Positions 1 through 8,763 of a stretch of 64,000 bases of DNA are shown here, piece by piece. Every line of letters begins with the position of its first letter. The first letter of the stretch is position 1. This DNA is from JBPRGH01 sp051418055. GTDB lineage: Bacteria; Bacteroidota; Bacteroidia; Cytophagales; Cyclobacteriaceae. A program made the translations under genes and the position numbers. The stretch is taken from the NCBI GenBank assembly GCA_051418055.1, contig JBPRGH010000120.1:124001-188000 (forward strand), read 5' to 3'. The notes beneath the pieces were generated by a model. The model saw nothing but the letters and a program-made list of their open reading frames with translations. It had not been told where the DNA came from and did not search any database.

Positions 1-708
1 TGCATTCTTTAAAAGTTTTTGATAAAGAGGCTCATCATATGTTTCTTTAGTATGCCCCATCCCGGTATAAAAAGCTCTCCCACCATCAAATTCATGATAC
101 CAGGTAATGGGATGGTGCTCACCCATCTTTCCCCCTTCATATGTTGTTTCATCTAAATTTTGAAGGACATTAATTGCAGGATTAATATCTTTATAATCAT
201 ACCATTCATCATTCCTTGACCACTCTTCTGGAATCGAATCCATCAGCGTATGATCTGCAACATTTCGTACTATAGCCTGTCTTACATTTGGATCATTGGG
301 ATGGCCATTAAAATACCCCCCGACCAAATTTCCGTACCATGGCCATTTAAATTCCGTATCGGCAGCAGCGTGTATCCCAATATAACCTCCACCCGCCTGA
401 ATAAATCGCTGAAAATTTGCCTGTTGAGAAGGATTCAGTATATCTCCCGTAGTATTCAAAAAGACAACGGCTTTAAATTGATTTAAGGAATCTTCTGTAA
501 AAACATCAGCAGCTTCAGTATACACTGCTTTATAGCCGCTATCCTCTGCCAGTTTTTTTATTATCTCTGCACCATGTTCAATTGATTGATGCCTATAACC
601 TTCTGTCTTACTGAATATAAGAATAGCAGGTTGCTCTTCCTGATCGACGGAGCAACCTGCTATTAATAGAATAAATATGGCTCCTAAAAAGCCCGAGCAC
701 TTACTCAT
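1..708 (-). CDS. ThuA-like domain lipoprotein (C-terminus beyond window)
   Basis: Reading the minus strand from the ATG at 708 gives about 236 residues without a stop to the window edge, so the C-terminus is missing. The protein starts with a short hydrophobic signal and a lipobox (LLIAGC, Cys at residue 19), so an outer-membrane or periplasmic lipoprotein is likely. The body matches the ThuA (trehalose-utilisation-like) glutamine-amidotransferase fold: AILIFSKTEGYRHQSI near the start, then GGGYIGIHAAAD, a W-rich middle and HHPITWYHEFDGGRAFYTG near the edge. ThuA-like proteins in Bacteroidota accompany sugar oxidoreductases and DUF1080 proteins; their exact reaction is not settled. The ATG overlaps the stop of the upstream fusion gene (ATGA), suggesting translational coupling and one operon. 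Confidence 0.85.
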   Translation of the reverse strand, partial: MSKCSGFLGAIFILLIAGCSVDQEEQPAILIFSKTEGYRHQSIEHGAEIIKKLAEDSGYKAVYTEAADVFTEDSLNQFKAVVFLNTTGDILNPSQQANFQRFIQAGGGYIGIHAAADTEFKWPWYGNLVGGYFNGHPNDPNVRQAIVRNVADHTLMDSIPEEWSRNDEWYDYKDINPAINVLQNLDETTYEGGKMGEHHPITWYHEFDGGRAFYTGMGHTKETYDEPLYQKLLKNA

Positions 709-3700
709 TTAAGCTCCTTTATCTTAATATTCCGAAACCATACCATACCCCCATGATCCTGTATAGCGATATGTCCTTGCTGGGATTTTCCAAATGCAGC
801 CATTTCGTTAAACTTACTCTCCTCTACCATACGCTCCCACGATGGATCGTTCATATCATACTCCACTACTTTATAGCCATTCAGCCAGTGCTCCATTTTA
901 CCGTTATTTGATACCAGCCGCGCCCGGTTCCATTCTCCGGCAGGATTTACTGTTACAAATTTTGTTGCAATCAGATCATACAGATCACCCGCACGATGCT
1001 TTTCAATTCTTCCGTCAGGATGATTAAGGTTATCCAGGATCTGCATTTCAGGACCAGTTTGCCATACATAGTCATATTTTTCCTCTTCCTGAACATGATA
1101 GATCACTCCACTATTACCTCCTTTTTCTATTTTCCAGTCCAGCTCCAGAACATAATTATCATAAGCAGAGTCGGTAATTATATCACCCCCGTCTACTATT
1201 TGCCAGTCCTTTTTGTTAGTATCGTCAAGGTATAAGGCTCCATCTTTTACTTTCCAGGCCGAACCGATCTTATCGTTCTTATAGTTTTTCCATCCATCTG
1301 TTGTTTTTCCATCAAAAAGAAGCTTCCAACCCTCTTTCTTCTCCTTCTCCGTAAGTGTGTTGTGAGCTATTGGCTCCACCGGGTTACTGAAGCCGGGATT
1401 ATCCTTTGGTATCTTATTCATTGTATACCATGCCTCGGTAGTCCATAATTCCCGATCATTTTCACTGCTGAATGGCTGTATAATTCTAAAATGCACCACA
1501 TGCCCTTCTTTCATCCCATCCAGCTCCAGGAAAAGCTTTTTACGATCCTCAGAGATATTTACAGATTTTATCGAAAGCTCCTTCAGATCAAGTTTAGGTC
1601 CGCCGTACTCTTCAGTTGGCTTGTAGTACCACTGCATTATCTGGTAAGCATCTTTTGCATGTCCTGCATCTACAGCAATGGGCTCTGTAAATTCTACTTC
1701 AATACCGTTTGTTTTAGCTCTTACTGCCAAAGGTTCAAAAACAGGCTTATCATTATAAGTCAGCTTTTGAAGCCCATACCATCCTTTACCTTCATCCTGC
1801 CAGTTACCGGTAGATCCTACACCGCCGGCATATAAAGCACTATCAGGTCCCCAGGCAAGACGGTTTACTCCTGCTTCCAGTCCTTGTATAAAACGGAATA
1901 CCGCCCCCTGATAGGTTCCATCAATTTTCTCCACGAAAACTCGCTTAACACCTCCATGTGTTACCTCGCCATGTATCATCTGGTTCTTATAGCGTCCAAT
2001 ATTCAGCAATAATGGAGTTGTTGGAGAGTTACCTATCTCATCCTGTGGCAACCATACCAAAGGTGGTGTAACCTCTTCATCGGCAGTACCTTCAAAATCC
2101 ACCGCCCTTGAACCAAAAAATGCTCCTTCACTCACCGGAAGGATCTTACTTGAAGGAAGCCAGTCGCCCTGATTATCGGCAATGAATACTTTATTGTCTA
2201 CCCCTATACCTACTCCATTAGGTGTTCTTAGTCCATGAGCTATAAATTCAACAGATCCGTCTTCCCTGGATATTTTTGCCACTTTACCTCTGTCAGGTAT
2301 CTGAGGCTGTGCACTTGCACCTCCCGGCAGGATCGCGATTGCCAGGGCTGCATAAAAATGATCCTCCTTATAGGCAAGGCCAAAAGAAAATTCATGGAAA
2401 TTTGCCGATACACGCCAGTCATCGCTGAATGTTTCATATTCATCAATTATATTATCGCCATCATGATCTATAAGCTTTGTCAGCTCCTGCTTTTGAAGCA
2501 CATAGATCTCATCATCAACTACTTTTAGCCCGAGCGGCTCTGCAAGTCCTTCAGCTATCTGTGTCACTTTGATGGCCTCACCTTCTACAACACCTTCCAG
2601 ACGATATACACCACCCACGGAATCCCATGTACAAACAACAAGGCTTCCATCAGACATAAAATCCATACCTCCGACACGAGGTTGAAAATCATCAGGTCGT
2701 GCCTGCGACAGCGTAAAGCTCGGGTGCACGTCCCTTAGTTTTGTCTGGTCTCCCGGAATACTTCTTACCAGCTTTTCACGTGGTATATATGGCACTACTT
2801 TCTCAAACTGATTTTGGCGATGTTTTAACGCATCTTTAGGTACAACTTCAAATTCATTGTCACCATACTTTGCCCATTGGAGGGAAACCATTCCTCCGCC
2901 ACCACCCTGAAAATATTCTACTCTTATTGGTTGAAGGCCTTTTTGCAGGTAGACCTCCCCATCTTTTGCCTCAGGACCATGAAAGCCACTGTTGTCAATG
3001 ATCTGGCGGTCGTTTAGATAAACCCATGAACCGTCATCAGAGACAATTCTAAAGACATAATTTGATGTTTCAGGAATATCCACAAAACCTTTGAAGACCA
3101 TAAAGACATTTCGTGGCTCCGACCCCAGGTCAGAACGCTTTAAAGCATGGACCACAGGCGCCACACCGGAAAGGACAGGCTGAGAAGTCTCCTGTAGCTC
3201 TTTAAAATCAACATTATAGTCGGTTATTTTATAGGCCAATACTGCCAGACCTGAATTTAGCTCTTCACTTTCCGGATCAAACTGACTATTGCTGTCATCG
3301 AGATGTAATTTCTCAGAACCCATCCCTGCCAGCTCGTCATTTTCCTCTTTCTCTTCAGGTACTTCACCGTCTAAAGACATTATATAGCGCACCATCTTTT
3401 TGGCATCTTCTTCCATCAGGTCAGGGTGAGCATTCATTACTGCTTCTCCCCATTCTCCCGAGCCTCCTTCCTGCACCTTTTTAGCCAGCATTTCAACATT
3501 CTCCTCGGTAAATGCATATCTTTCCGCTACTGCTTTATAAGAAGGGCCAATTGTCTGCACCTCTTCATTATGGCAGGTTTTACAATCACTGTTAAAGATC
3601 AATGTTTTTCCCTCCGAATAAGCAACTTCTTCATCACCCCCTACTGCATCACCTTTAGGATCCTGGTCCATTGTTGCATCAAAACCGGGGTGGTAATAAA

Positions 3701-4403
3701 CAGTTAGATTGGTTTCATCATTAGAATTTAATAGTAATGTTCCGTCAAGACTTATTGTTTTGCCATTAAAATAAACGTTTTCCTTCTGCTCTTTTACTTC
3801 AAAATCCCCTGAAGTTGAATAATCCTTTGCATCCTTTAAAGAAGTGATTGTGGTTTTATATCCAACCTGTACACCTTCTGGTACATCTGTTGTTGTGAAA
3901 TGCCTTTCTAACCCACTTGCTCCACGCTCACTTTCAACATATTCAGGACGCTCGGTTACAGTTATAGTCTGGCCGTCTTTAGTCTTTAGCTTATATGTAA
4001 AATAAACCTGATTATCTTCAAAACGATGACCTTTATATTGTACCTCTTCAGGCTTATATCTTTTATCTCCTTCAATTATCACCCAGTTCGGCTCCTCTGT
4101 TTTTTCAGCAAAATAGGCATACCCCTCTGTAGTGGGTTGAGGGCCGTGTACACTTGTATAAACAGCTCCGTCAAAGTTTACGCCTCCTTTCCAGGCTTTA
4201 TATAGCCCGGCATGTTCAGCATCGTAAGCCACATACATATTTTCATTTAATGCTACCGTAACCATACGAGGCTGTTCATCCAGAACAGAACGCCAAACCC
4301 AGGGGTCCCGGTCACGCTCATAAGCAACCTCCTCTTCACCACAGGAGGACAAATAAAAAGATGTGGCAAATAATGCCAGAACACCAAAAATTAAATTCTT
4401 CAT
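705..4403 (-). CDS. Multidomain lipoprotein: cytochrome c, PA14-like, glucose/sorbosone-type propeller and DUF1080 (3-keto-glycoside hydrolase) domains
   Basis: 1232 residues. The signal peptide ends in a lipobox (LSSC, Cys21). Residues about 260-345 hold a c-type cytochrome domain with heme motif CKTCH (274-278) and a candidate axial Met in EAVMNAHP. Residues about 385-520 are a PA14-like carbohydrate-binding fold (VSDDGSWVYLNDRQIID). Residues about 555-910 resemble a quinoprotein or glucose/sorbosone dehydrogenase beta-propeller. Residues about 1040-1232 are DUF1080, the 3-keto-disaccharide hydrolase fold (WKLLFDGKTTDGWKNY, then FRNIKIKEL at the end). Members of this fold hydrolyse 3-keto-glycosides. 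The fusion suggests that sugar oxidation, electron transfer and cleavage occur on one envelope protein (inference). It precedes the ThuA-like gene and follows the isomerase gene by 9 nt. Fused cytochrome/PA14 proteins of this kind are known in Planctomycetota and Bacteroidota, usually without all four parts. Confidence 0.85.
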   Translation of the reverse strand: MKNLIFGVLALFATSFYLSSCGEEEVAYERDRDPWVWRSVLDEQPRMVTVALNENMYVAYDAEHAGLYKAWKGGVNFDGAVYTSVHGPQPTTEGYAYFAEKTEEPNWVIIEGDKRYKPEEVQYKGHRFEDNQVYFTYKLKTKDGQTITVTERPEYVESERGASGLERHFTTTDVPEGVQVGYKTTITSLKDAKDYSTSGDFEVKEQKENVYFNGKTISLDGTLLLNSNDETNLTVYYHPGFDATMDQDPKGDAVGGDEEVAYSEGKTLIFNSDCKTCHNEEVQTIGPSYKAVAERYAFTEENVEMLAKKVQEGGSGEWGEAVMNAHPDLMEEDAKKMVRYIMSLDGEVPEEKEENDELAGMGSEKLHLDDSNSQFDPESEELNSGLAVLAYKITDYNVDFKELQETSQPVLSGVAPVVHALKRSDLGSEPRNVFMVFKGFVDIPETSNYVFRIVSDDGSWVYLNDRQIIDNSGFHGPEAKDGEVYLQKGLQPIRVEYFQGGGGGMVSLQWAKYGDNEFEVVPKDALKHRQNQFEKVVPYIPREKLVRSIPGDQTKLRDVHPSFTLSQARPDDFQPRVGGMDFMSDGSLVVCTWDSVGGVYRLEGVVEGEAIKVTQIAEGLAEPLGLKVVDDEIYVLQKQELTKLIDHDGDNIIDEYETFSDDWRVSANFHEFSFGLAYKEDHFYAALAIAILPGGASAQPQIPDRGKVAKISREDGSVEFIAHGLRTPNGVGIGVDNKVFIADNQGDWLPSSKILPVSEGAFFGSRAVDFEGTADEEVTPPLVWLPQDEIGNSPTTPLLLNIGRYKNQMIHGEVTHGGVKRVFVEKIDGTYQGAVFRFIQGLEAGVNRLAWGPDSALYAGGVGSTGNWQDEGKGWYGLQKLTYNDKPVFEPLAVRAKTNGIEVEFTEPIAVDAGHAKDAYQIMQWYYKPTEEYGGPKLDLKELSIKSVNISEDRKKLFLELDGMKEGHVVHFRIIQPFSSENDRELWTTEAWYTMNKIPKDNPGFSNPVEPIAHNTLTEKEKKEGWKLLFDGKTTDGWKNYKNDKIGSAWKVKDGALYLDDTNKKDWQIVDGGDIITDSAYDNYVLELDWKIEKGGNSGVIYHVQEEEKYDYVWQTGPEMQILDNLNHPDGRIEKHRAGDLYDLIATKFVTVNPAGEWNRARLVSNNGKMEHWLNGYKVVEYDMNDPSWERMVEESKFNEMAAFGKSQQGHIAIQDHGGMVWFRNIKIKELK

Positions 4404-4412
4404 AATCTTTAA

Positions 4413-5465
4413 TTATAATCCTAATATTTTTTTATTCAACGCTTCGTCTGATTTTCCACCTGCAAAATCATCAAAGGCCTTTTCTGTTACTTCTATTATA
4501 TGATCCTGGATAAACGGAGCACCTTCGCGGGCACCCTGCTCCGGACTTTTAATGCAGCATTCCCATTCAAGGATGGCCCATCCGTCAAAGCCATATTGGG
4601 AAAGTTTTGAAAATATTCCTACAAAATCCACCTGTCCGTCGCCCAGCGAGCGGAACCTTCCGGGCCTGTCAACCCAATCCTGATAGCCTCCGTAAACACC
4701 GCTTTTACCTGAAGGATTATATTCGGCATCTTTTACATGGAACATCTTTATCTTTTCATGATAATAATCAATATATTTCAGATAATCGAGCTGCATCAAA
4801 ACAAAATGGCTTGGGTCATATAGCAGGTTAACCCGCTCATGATTACCTGTAGCTTCCAGGAAGCGTTCAAACGTAACCCCATCATGAATGTCCTCACCGG
4901 CATGTACTTCATAACATAGATCCACTCCCTGCTCATCAAATTCATTAAGTATAGGCATCCATCTTTTTGCCAGCTCCTTAAATCCCTGCTCCACCAATCC
5001 TTTCGGACGCTGTGGCCATGGATAAACCGTATGCCACATAAGTGCTCCCGGAAAGGTTGCACAAACATCAATACCCATATTACGGCATGCTTTTGCTGCA
5101 TATTTTACCTGCTGTACGGCCCATTCCGCACGCTCCTTTGGTTTCCCATGAAGATGCTTTGGGGCAAAATTATCGAACATGGCATCATAGGCAGGATGTA
5201 CTGCTACCAGCTGCCCCTGAAGGTGGGTAGATAATTCTGCAAGCTCTAAACCATACTGCTCAACAGTACCCTTCAACTGATCGCAATAATCTTTACTTTC
5301 CGCTGCTTTTTTTAAATCGATGCAGCGCTCGTCCCATGTAGGGATCTGGATTCCTTTATAACCCAATCCTGCTGCCCACTCACAGATATTCTGCAGGTCG
5401 TTGAATGGAGGGTCATCGCCTAAAAATTGTGCTAGAAATATGCCTGGTCCTTTTATTGTTTTCAT
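4413..5465 (-). CDS. Sugar phosphate isomerase/epimerase family protein (TIM barrel)
   Basis: 350 residues of the AP-endonuclease-2/xylose-isomerase-like TIM barrel family. No signal peptide is visible, so the protein is probably cytoplasmic. Likely metal-binding and catalytic positions are the Glu in CYEVHAGE, the Asp in LLYDPSHF, the His in MFHVKDAE and the Glu in ILEWECC, which is the usual pattern of this family. The substrate cannot be read from the sequence. In neighbouring Bacteroidota operons such proteins isomerise or epimerise keto-sugars made by Gfo/Idh/MocA enzymes. It sits 9 nt upstream of the large DUF1080 fusion gene and about 100 nt downstream of the oxidoreductase, so the genes form one operon. 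Confidence 0.9.
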   Translation of the reverse strand: MKTIKGPGIFLAQFLGDDPPFNDLQNICEWAAGLGYKGIQIPTWDERCIDLKKAAESKDYCDQLKGTVEQYGLELAELSTHLQGQLVAVHPAYDAMFDNFAPKHLHGKPKERAEWAVQQVKYAAKACRNMGIDVCATFPGALMWHTVYPWPQRPKGLVEQGFKELAKRWMPILNEFDEQGVDLCYEVHAGEDIHDGVTFERFLEATGNHERVNLLYDPSHFVLMQLDYLKYIDYYHEKIKMFHVKDAEYNPSGKSGVYGGYQDWVDRPGRFRSLGDGQVDFVGIFSKLSQYGFDGWAILEWECCIKSPEQGAREGAPFIQDHIIEVTEKAFDDFAGGKSDEALNKKILGL

Positions 5466-5472
5466 GGTTGTG

Positions 5473-5526
5473 TTAGATATAAGATGTTAGATGTTAGATA
5501 TGAGATATGAGATATGAGATATTAGA
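5473..5526. repeat. Heptanucleotide tandem array (TNAGATR, about 7.7 units)
   Basis: Between the oxidoreductase and isomerase genes the sequence is a clean 7-bp tandem array: TTAGATA, TAAGATG, TTAGATG, TTAGATA, three copies of TGAGATA, then TTAGA. The period is exactly 7 with substitutions mostly at positions 2 and 7. Three other arrays with the same period lie at 6730-6757, 6977-7011 and 9221-9255. Confidence 0.9.
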
Positions 5527-5563
5527 AACTCAATACTCACTGCTCAAGGCTATGTACTAATTC

Positions 5564-6721
5564 CTATGGATTAAATTTCACCCATTTTCCGTTTTGGTTT
5601 GAGGATTCCACTACTTTATCTATAAATTCCATTCCTCTAATACCGTCTTTTACTGATGGTACATCGAGCAGGTCGGGATCCGGTTCCGTATTATTTCTTC
5701 TGGCCCTGATCTGATGGGCGAAGTTTTTGTACAGGTTTGCAAAAGCTTCAATATATCCTTCCGGATGGCCTGACGGAAGCCTAGTGTTTTTCATTGCTGC
5801 CGGGCTATGGTTCTTATCAGCACCTGCACGTAAGATCTCCATTGGCTTATCCAGCCACTTCACCTTTAATGTATTAGGATCCGAATGGCTCCATTCCAGG
5901 CCACCTTTTTCACCATATACCCGTACCTTCAGGTCATTCTCTTCACCTGCTGCAATTTGTGATGCTGTTAATACTCCTGTTGCTCCATTATTGAATTTCA
6001 GTAATACTGCTCCATCATCATCAATAGGCCTTCCTTCCACGACAATATTCAGCTGAGCACTTAATTCTGTTATTTCGAGCCCGGTGACGAATTCCACCAT
6101 ATTCTCAGCATGTGTACCAATATCTCCCATGGCCCCGCTCTTTCCACTACGTGCAGGATCGGTGCGCCAGGAGGCTTGTTTTTGCCCTTCCTTTTCAAGC
6201 TTATTAGAAAGCCATCCCTGCGGATACTCAACATATATTTTTCTGATCTTGCCAAACTTTCCTTCGTGGCACATCCAGCGGGCATGTTTTACCATAGGAT
6301 AGCCGGTATAGGTATGGGTAAGCCCAAAGAGAATATTATTTTCCTTAACCAGCTTTTCCAGCTCTCTGGCTTCTTCTATGGAAAAGCACAACGGCTTATC
6401 CATCATTACATGGAAACCTTTTTCCATTGCAAGTTTGGCGGGCTTAAAGTGAAGGTGGTTTGGAGTTACAATAGATATGAAATCCATCTTCTGCTCTTCC
6501 GGCAGTTTTGCTTCTGTATCTATCATCTCCTCATAGCTTCCGTAGATACGTGTTACTGGTAAATAAAGCTGTTCTCCTGTTTTACGGGATTTTTCGGGAT
6601 CACTGCTGAAGGCACCACAGACGAGCTCGATCTCACCATCAAGATTGGCAGCTTTACGATGTACTGCTCCGATAAAAGCATCAAGGCTACCTCCTACCAT
6701 TCCCATTTTTATTTTCTTCAT
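5564..6721 (-). CDS. Gfo/Idh/MocA family oxidoreductase
   Basis: 385 residues. The N-terminus is a Rossmann NAD(P)-binding fold (IKMGMVGGSLDAFIGAVHR). The family EKP motif appears as DKP (HVMMDKPLCFSIEEA), with the Lys that contacts cofactor and substrate retained. The C-terminal alpha/beta domain carries GAMGDIGTHAENM, the usual catalytic His region. No signal peptide or Tat motif is seen. Such enzymes oxidise or reduce sugar hydroxyls, often at C3. Together with the downstream isomerase, DUF1080 fusion and ThuA-like lipoprotein this points to a keto-glycoside pathway (inference). It is the first gene of the minus-strand operon; its upstream region holds a heptad array and repeat element copy A. 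Confidence 0.9.
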   Translation of the reverse strand: MKKIKMGMVGGSLDAFIGAVHRKAANLDGEIELVCGAFSSDPEKSRKTGEQLYLPVTRIYGSYEEMIDTEAKLPEEQKMDFISIVTPNHLHFKPAKLAMEKGFHVMMDKPLCFSIEEARELEKLVKENNILFGLTHTYTGYPMVKHARWMCHEGKFGKIRKIYVEYPQGWLSNKLEKEGQKQASWRTDPARSGKSGAMGDIGTHAENMVEFVTGLEITELSAQLNIVVEGRPIDDDGAVLLKFNNGATGVLTASQIAAGEENDLKVRVYGEKGGLEWSHSDPNTLKVKWLDKPMEILRAGADKNHSPAAMKNTRLPSGHPEGYIEAFANLYKNFAHQIRARRNNTEPDPDLLDVPSVKDGIRGMEFIDKVVESSNQNGKWVKFNP

Positions 6722-6729
6722 TCTTTTAC

Positions 6730-6757
6730 TAGTCTTTAGTCATTAGTCTTTAGTACT
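6730..6757. repeat. Heptanucleotide tandem array (TAGTCNT, 4 units)
   Basis: Four consecutive 7-bp units, TAGTCTT, TAGTCAT, TAGTCTT and TAGTACT, start 8 nt upstream of the oxidoreductase start codon. The array borders the left end of structured repeat copy A. Confidence 0.85.
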
Positions 6758-6766
6758 CACCACCAC

Positions 6767-6968
6767 CTGCGAGAAGGATAGAGCGAGTGCGCTGGAGAGC
6801 TTTGCTTCGCGCCGGCTGTCTGAGCCCGCTGCTGATAGCCGTGCCATGACTACGCAAAAGGCATGCGCCATGATAGTCATGACACGACTGAGCGGTGGCC
6901 GGCGAGTAGCGAAAGCCTGACCCTCCCAATGGGCAGCTTATTTGTGCGTTGATTGGGAGGGTCTCGCC
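6767..6968 (+). repeat. Structured noncoding repeat element, copy A
   Basis: A GC-rich block of about 200 nt in otherwise AT-rich intergenic DNA. It shares three conserved boxes, in the same order, with an inverted copy at 9276-9449. The boxes are GAAGGATRGAGCGRGTGCG at the head, an identical 19-mer GCCGGCTGTCTGAGCCCGC (6811-6829 here), and GGCGAGTAGCGA followed by AGCCTGAC. It ends in a 12-bp perfect hairpin, GACCCTCCCAAT (6919-6930) with ATTGGGAGGGTC (6952-6963) and a 21-nt loop. An internal hairpin CATGACTA/TAGTCATG lies in the part copy B lacks. No reading frame of note crosses it. I do not recognise the family; REP/BIME-like DNA or a structured RNA are both possible. Confidence 0.8.
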
Positions 6969-6976
6969 ATATATAT

Positions 6977-7011
6977 TTTAGATTTAAGATTTTAGATTTA
7001 AGATTTAAGAT
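6977..7011. repeat. Heptanucleotide tandem array (TTWAGAT, 5 units)
   Basis: Five 7-bp units, TTTAGAT, TTAAGAT, TTTAGAT, TTAAGAT and TTAAGAT, begin 8 nt after repeat copy A. The two variants alternate, so a 14-bp higher-order unit may also be present. Confidence 0.85.
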
Positions 7012-7086
7012 TAAAATATACTAACACTGCTAAATACCAGCATTAAGATATTACATTTTTCTATAATCTCCATAACCTTTTCTACT

Positions 7087-7098
7087 GCAATCGTTTGC
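7087..7098. promoter_or_regulatory. LacI-family-type operator upstream of the MFS permease gene
   Basis: GCAATCGTTTGC, on the minus strand GCAAACGATTGC, is a GCAA/TTGC dyad around a central CG, typical of LacI/GalR-family sites. It matches 11 of 12 positions of the site at 19312-19323 upstream of susC. It lies 70 nt before the permease start, in the region divergent from the oxidoreductase operon, so it could control either side. No LacI-type regulator gene is in the window. Confidence 0.5.
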
Positions 7099-7167
7099 GG
7101 TGAATTTGAAGTTGTAGATTTCGTAAATATGTGCTATTATCGGCAATCGATTTAAAAGTAAAAGAAG

Positions 7168-8430
7168 ATGCTTAAAACCAGATTAAGTGTAATGATGTTC
7201 CTCCAGTTCTTTATCTGGGGTGGATGGTTTGTAACACTGGGTACTTTTTTGGCAAATAATTTAAATGCCACAGGCACCCAGATAAGTATGGCTTTCTCCA
7301 CCCAGTCGTGGGGAGCGATCATTGCACCTTTTATTATAGGGCTTATTGCCGACCGGTATTTTAATGCTGAAAAGATCCTTGGAGTACTACATGTAGTGGG
7401 CGCAGTATTATTATATCAAATGTATATGGCATCGGATTTCACTGTCTTCTATCCTTATGTGCTGGGATATATGATCCTTTATATGCCCACTCTTGCACTG
7501 GTTAATTCCGTTGCTTTCAGGCAGATGTCTGATCCTTCGAAAGATTTTTCTAAGATCCGCGTTTGGGGCACTGTGGGCTGGATTGTAGCGGGCCTGGTAA
7601 TTAGCTATCTGTTTTCATGGGATTCATCAGAAGCCATAGCAAATGGCATGCTTAGGAACACCTTTTTTATGTGTGCAATAGCTTCTGCCGTTCTGGGGTT
7701 ATTTAGTTTTACCTTGCCAAAAACCCCTCCTGCAATACCAAAAGGAGAAAAACTTTCACTGAACGATATTCTCGGCCTTGATGCCTTAAGGCTATTGAAA
7801 GACAAGAATTTTGCTATTTTCTTTATTTCATCAATTCTTATCTGTATCCCCCTTGCATTTTATTATCAAAATGCAAATCCGTTCCTGGCGGAAATAAATG
7901 TAAGTGATCCTACGGGTAAAATGACGATCGGACAAATATCTGAGGTAGGCTTCATGCTTCTTTTACCTCTGTTTTTAAAGCGATATGGCATAAAGAAAAC
8001 ATTGATCTTTGGTATGGCTGCATGGGCAATAAGATATGTATTGTTCGCTTATGGGGATGCCGACAACCTGCTGTGGATGCTGCTGTTAGGTATTGCCCTC
8101 CATGGTATTTGTTATGACTTTTTCTTTGTTTCCGGCCAGATATATACTGATTCAAAAGCCGGAGAAAAATTTAAAAGCTCAGCACAGGGCATGATAACAC
8201 TGGCTACTTATGGAGTTGGTATGCTTATTGGTTTCTTTGTAGCAGGACTTATCACTGAAGCATTTGCCACTACAGTTGGCCATGATTGGGAGAGCATCTG
8301 GCTATTCCCTTCAGGATTTGCGGTTATAGTTCTCATATTCTTTATTATTACTTTTAAAGAAGAGAAAATTGAAGATACAAAACCGGAAAAACCAGGTAAA
8401 ATAATTGATGTACCAGTGACAACAGAATAA
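7168..8430 (+). CDS. MFS transporter, nucleoside:H+ symporter-like family
   Basis: 420 residues with about twelve hydrophobic segments. The N-terminus (LKTRLSVMMFLQFFIWGGWF) and the loop motif FGVLHVVGA-like GVLHVVGAVLLYQM match the NupG/XapB-like branch of the major facilitator superfamily found in many Bacteroidota carbohydrate loci. The C-terminal tail is charged and cytoplasmic. The substrate is not readable; given the divergent keto-glycoside operon and a shared LacI-type operator with the SusCD cluster, a sugar or glycoside is as likely as a nucleoside (inference). The first ATG at 7168 is preceded by an AT-rich leader. Confidence 0.85.
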   Translation: MLKTRLSVMMFLQFFIWGGWFVTLGTFLANNLNATGTQISMAFSTQSWGAIIAPFIIGLIADRYFNAEKILGVLHVVGAVLLYQMYMASDFTVFYPYVLGYMILYMPTLALVNSVAFRQMSDPSKDFSKIRVWGTVGWIVAGLVISYLFSWDSSEAIANGMLRNTFFMCAIASAVLGLFSFTLPKTPPAIPKGEKLSLNDILGLDALRLLKDKNFAIFFISSILICIPLAFYYQNANPFLAEINVSDPTGKMTIGQISEVGFMLLLPLFLKRYGIKKTLIFGMAAWAIRYVLFAYGDADNLLWMLLLGIALHGICYDFFFVSGQIYTDSKAGEKFKSSAQGMITLATYGVGMLIGFFVAGLITEAFATTVGHDWESIWLFPSGFAVIVLIFFIITFKEEKIEDTKPEKPGKIIDVPVTTE

Positions 8431-8763
8431 TTTAGCTGAGCACGCCGGAGGGTGGTATTTTTGTAAAATGTATCGTCTTAAATTTAATTAGCTTACATTT
8501 GCTGCTGAGCGGGTAACAAATAAAATCCTGAAAATCTGAACTTTAAAAGCCTATAACTTGTAGTTATATTAGGAGTTATTATGTAATACCGGAGTAGGTC
8601 TGGTTATTCTTAGTTTATGAGACTGAAATAATACCCATTGATTTAGTAAATTTTACAAAGGGTTATTCAGTTCTTCGTGCTTAGCAATTCAGTAGCTTAT
8701 ACCGCAGCTTTTAGCCTGCTTCACAACAAAAAAATCAATTAAATAAAAAAACAATTTACCTAT
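8431..8763. other. Intergenic region, no gene seen
   Basis: About 330 nt between the permease and the 131-residue protein. I see no reading frame, RNA gene or strong terminator. A TACATTTG box at 8494-8501 fits the Bacteroidota -7 consensus, but no matching -33 TTG lies at the right distance. Confidence 0.5.

Noticed and set aside
6110..6562. 150-codon plus-strand frame inside the Gfo/Idh/MocA gene
   Set aside because: It is antisense to an intact family gene and has no domain features.
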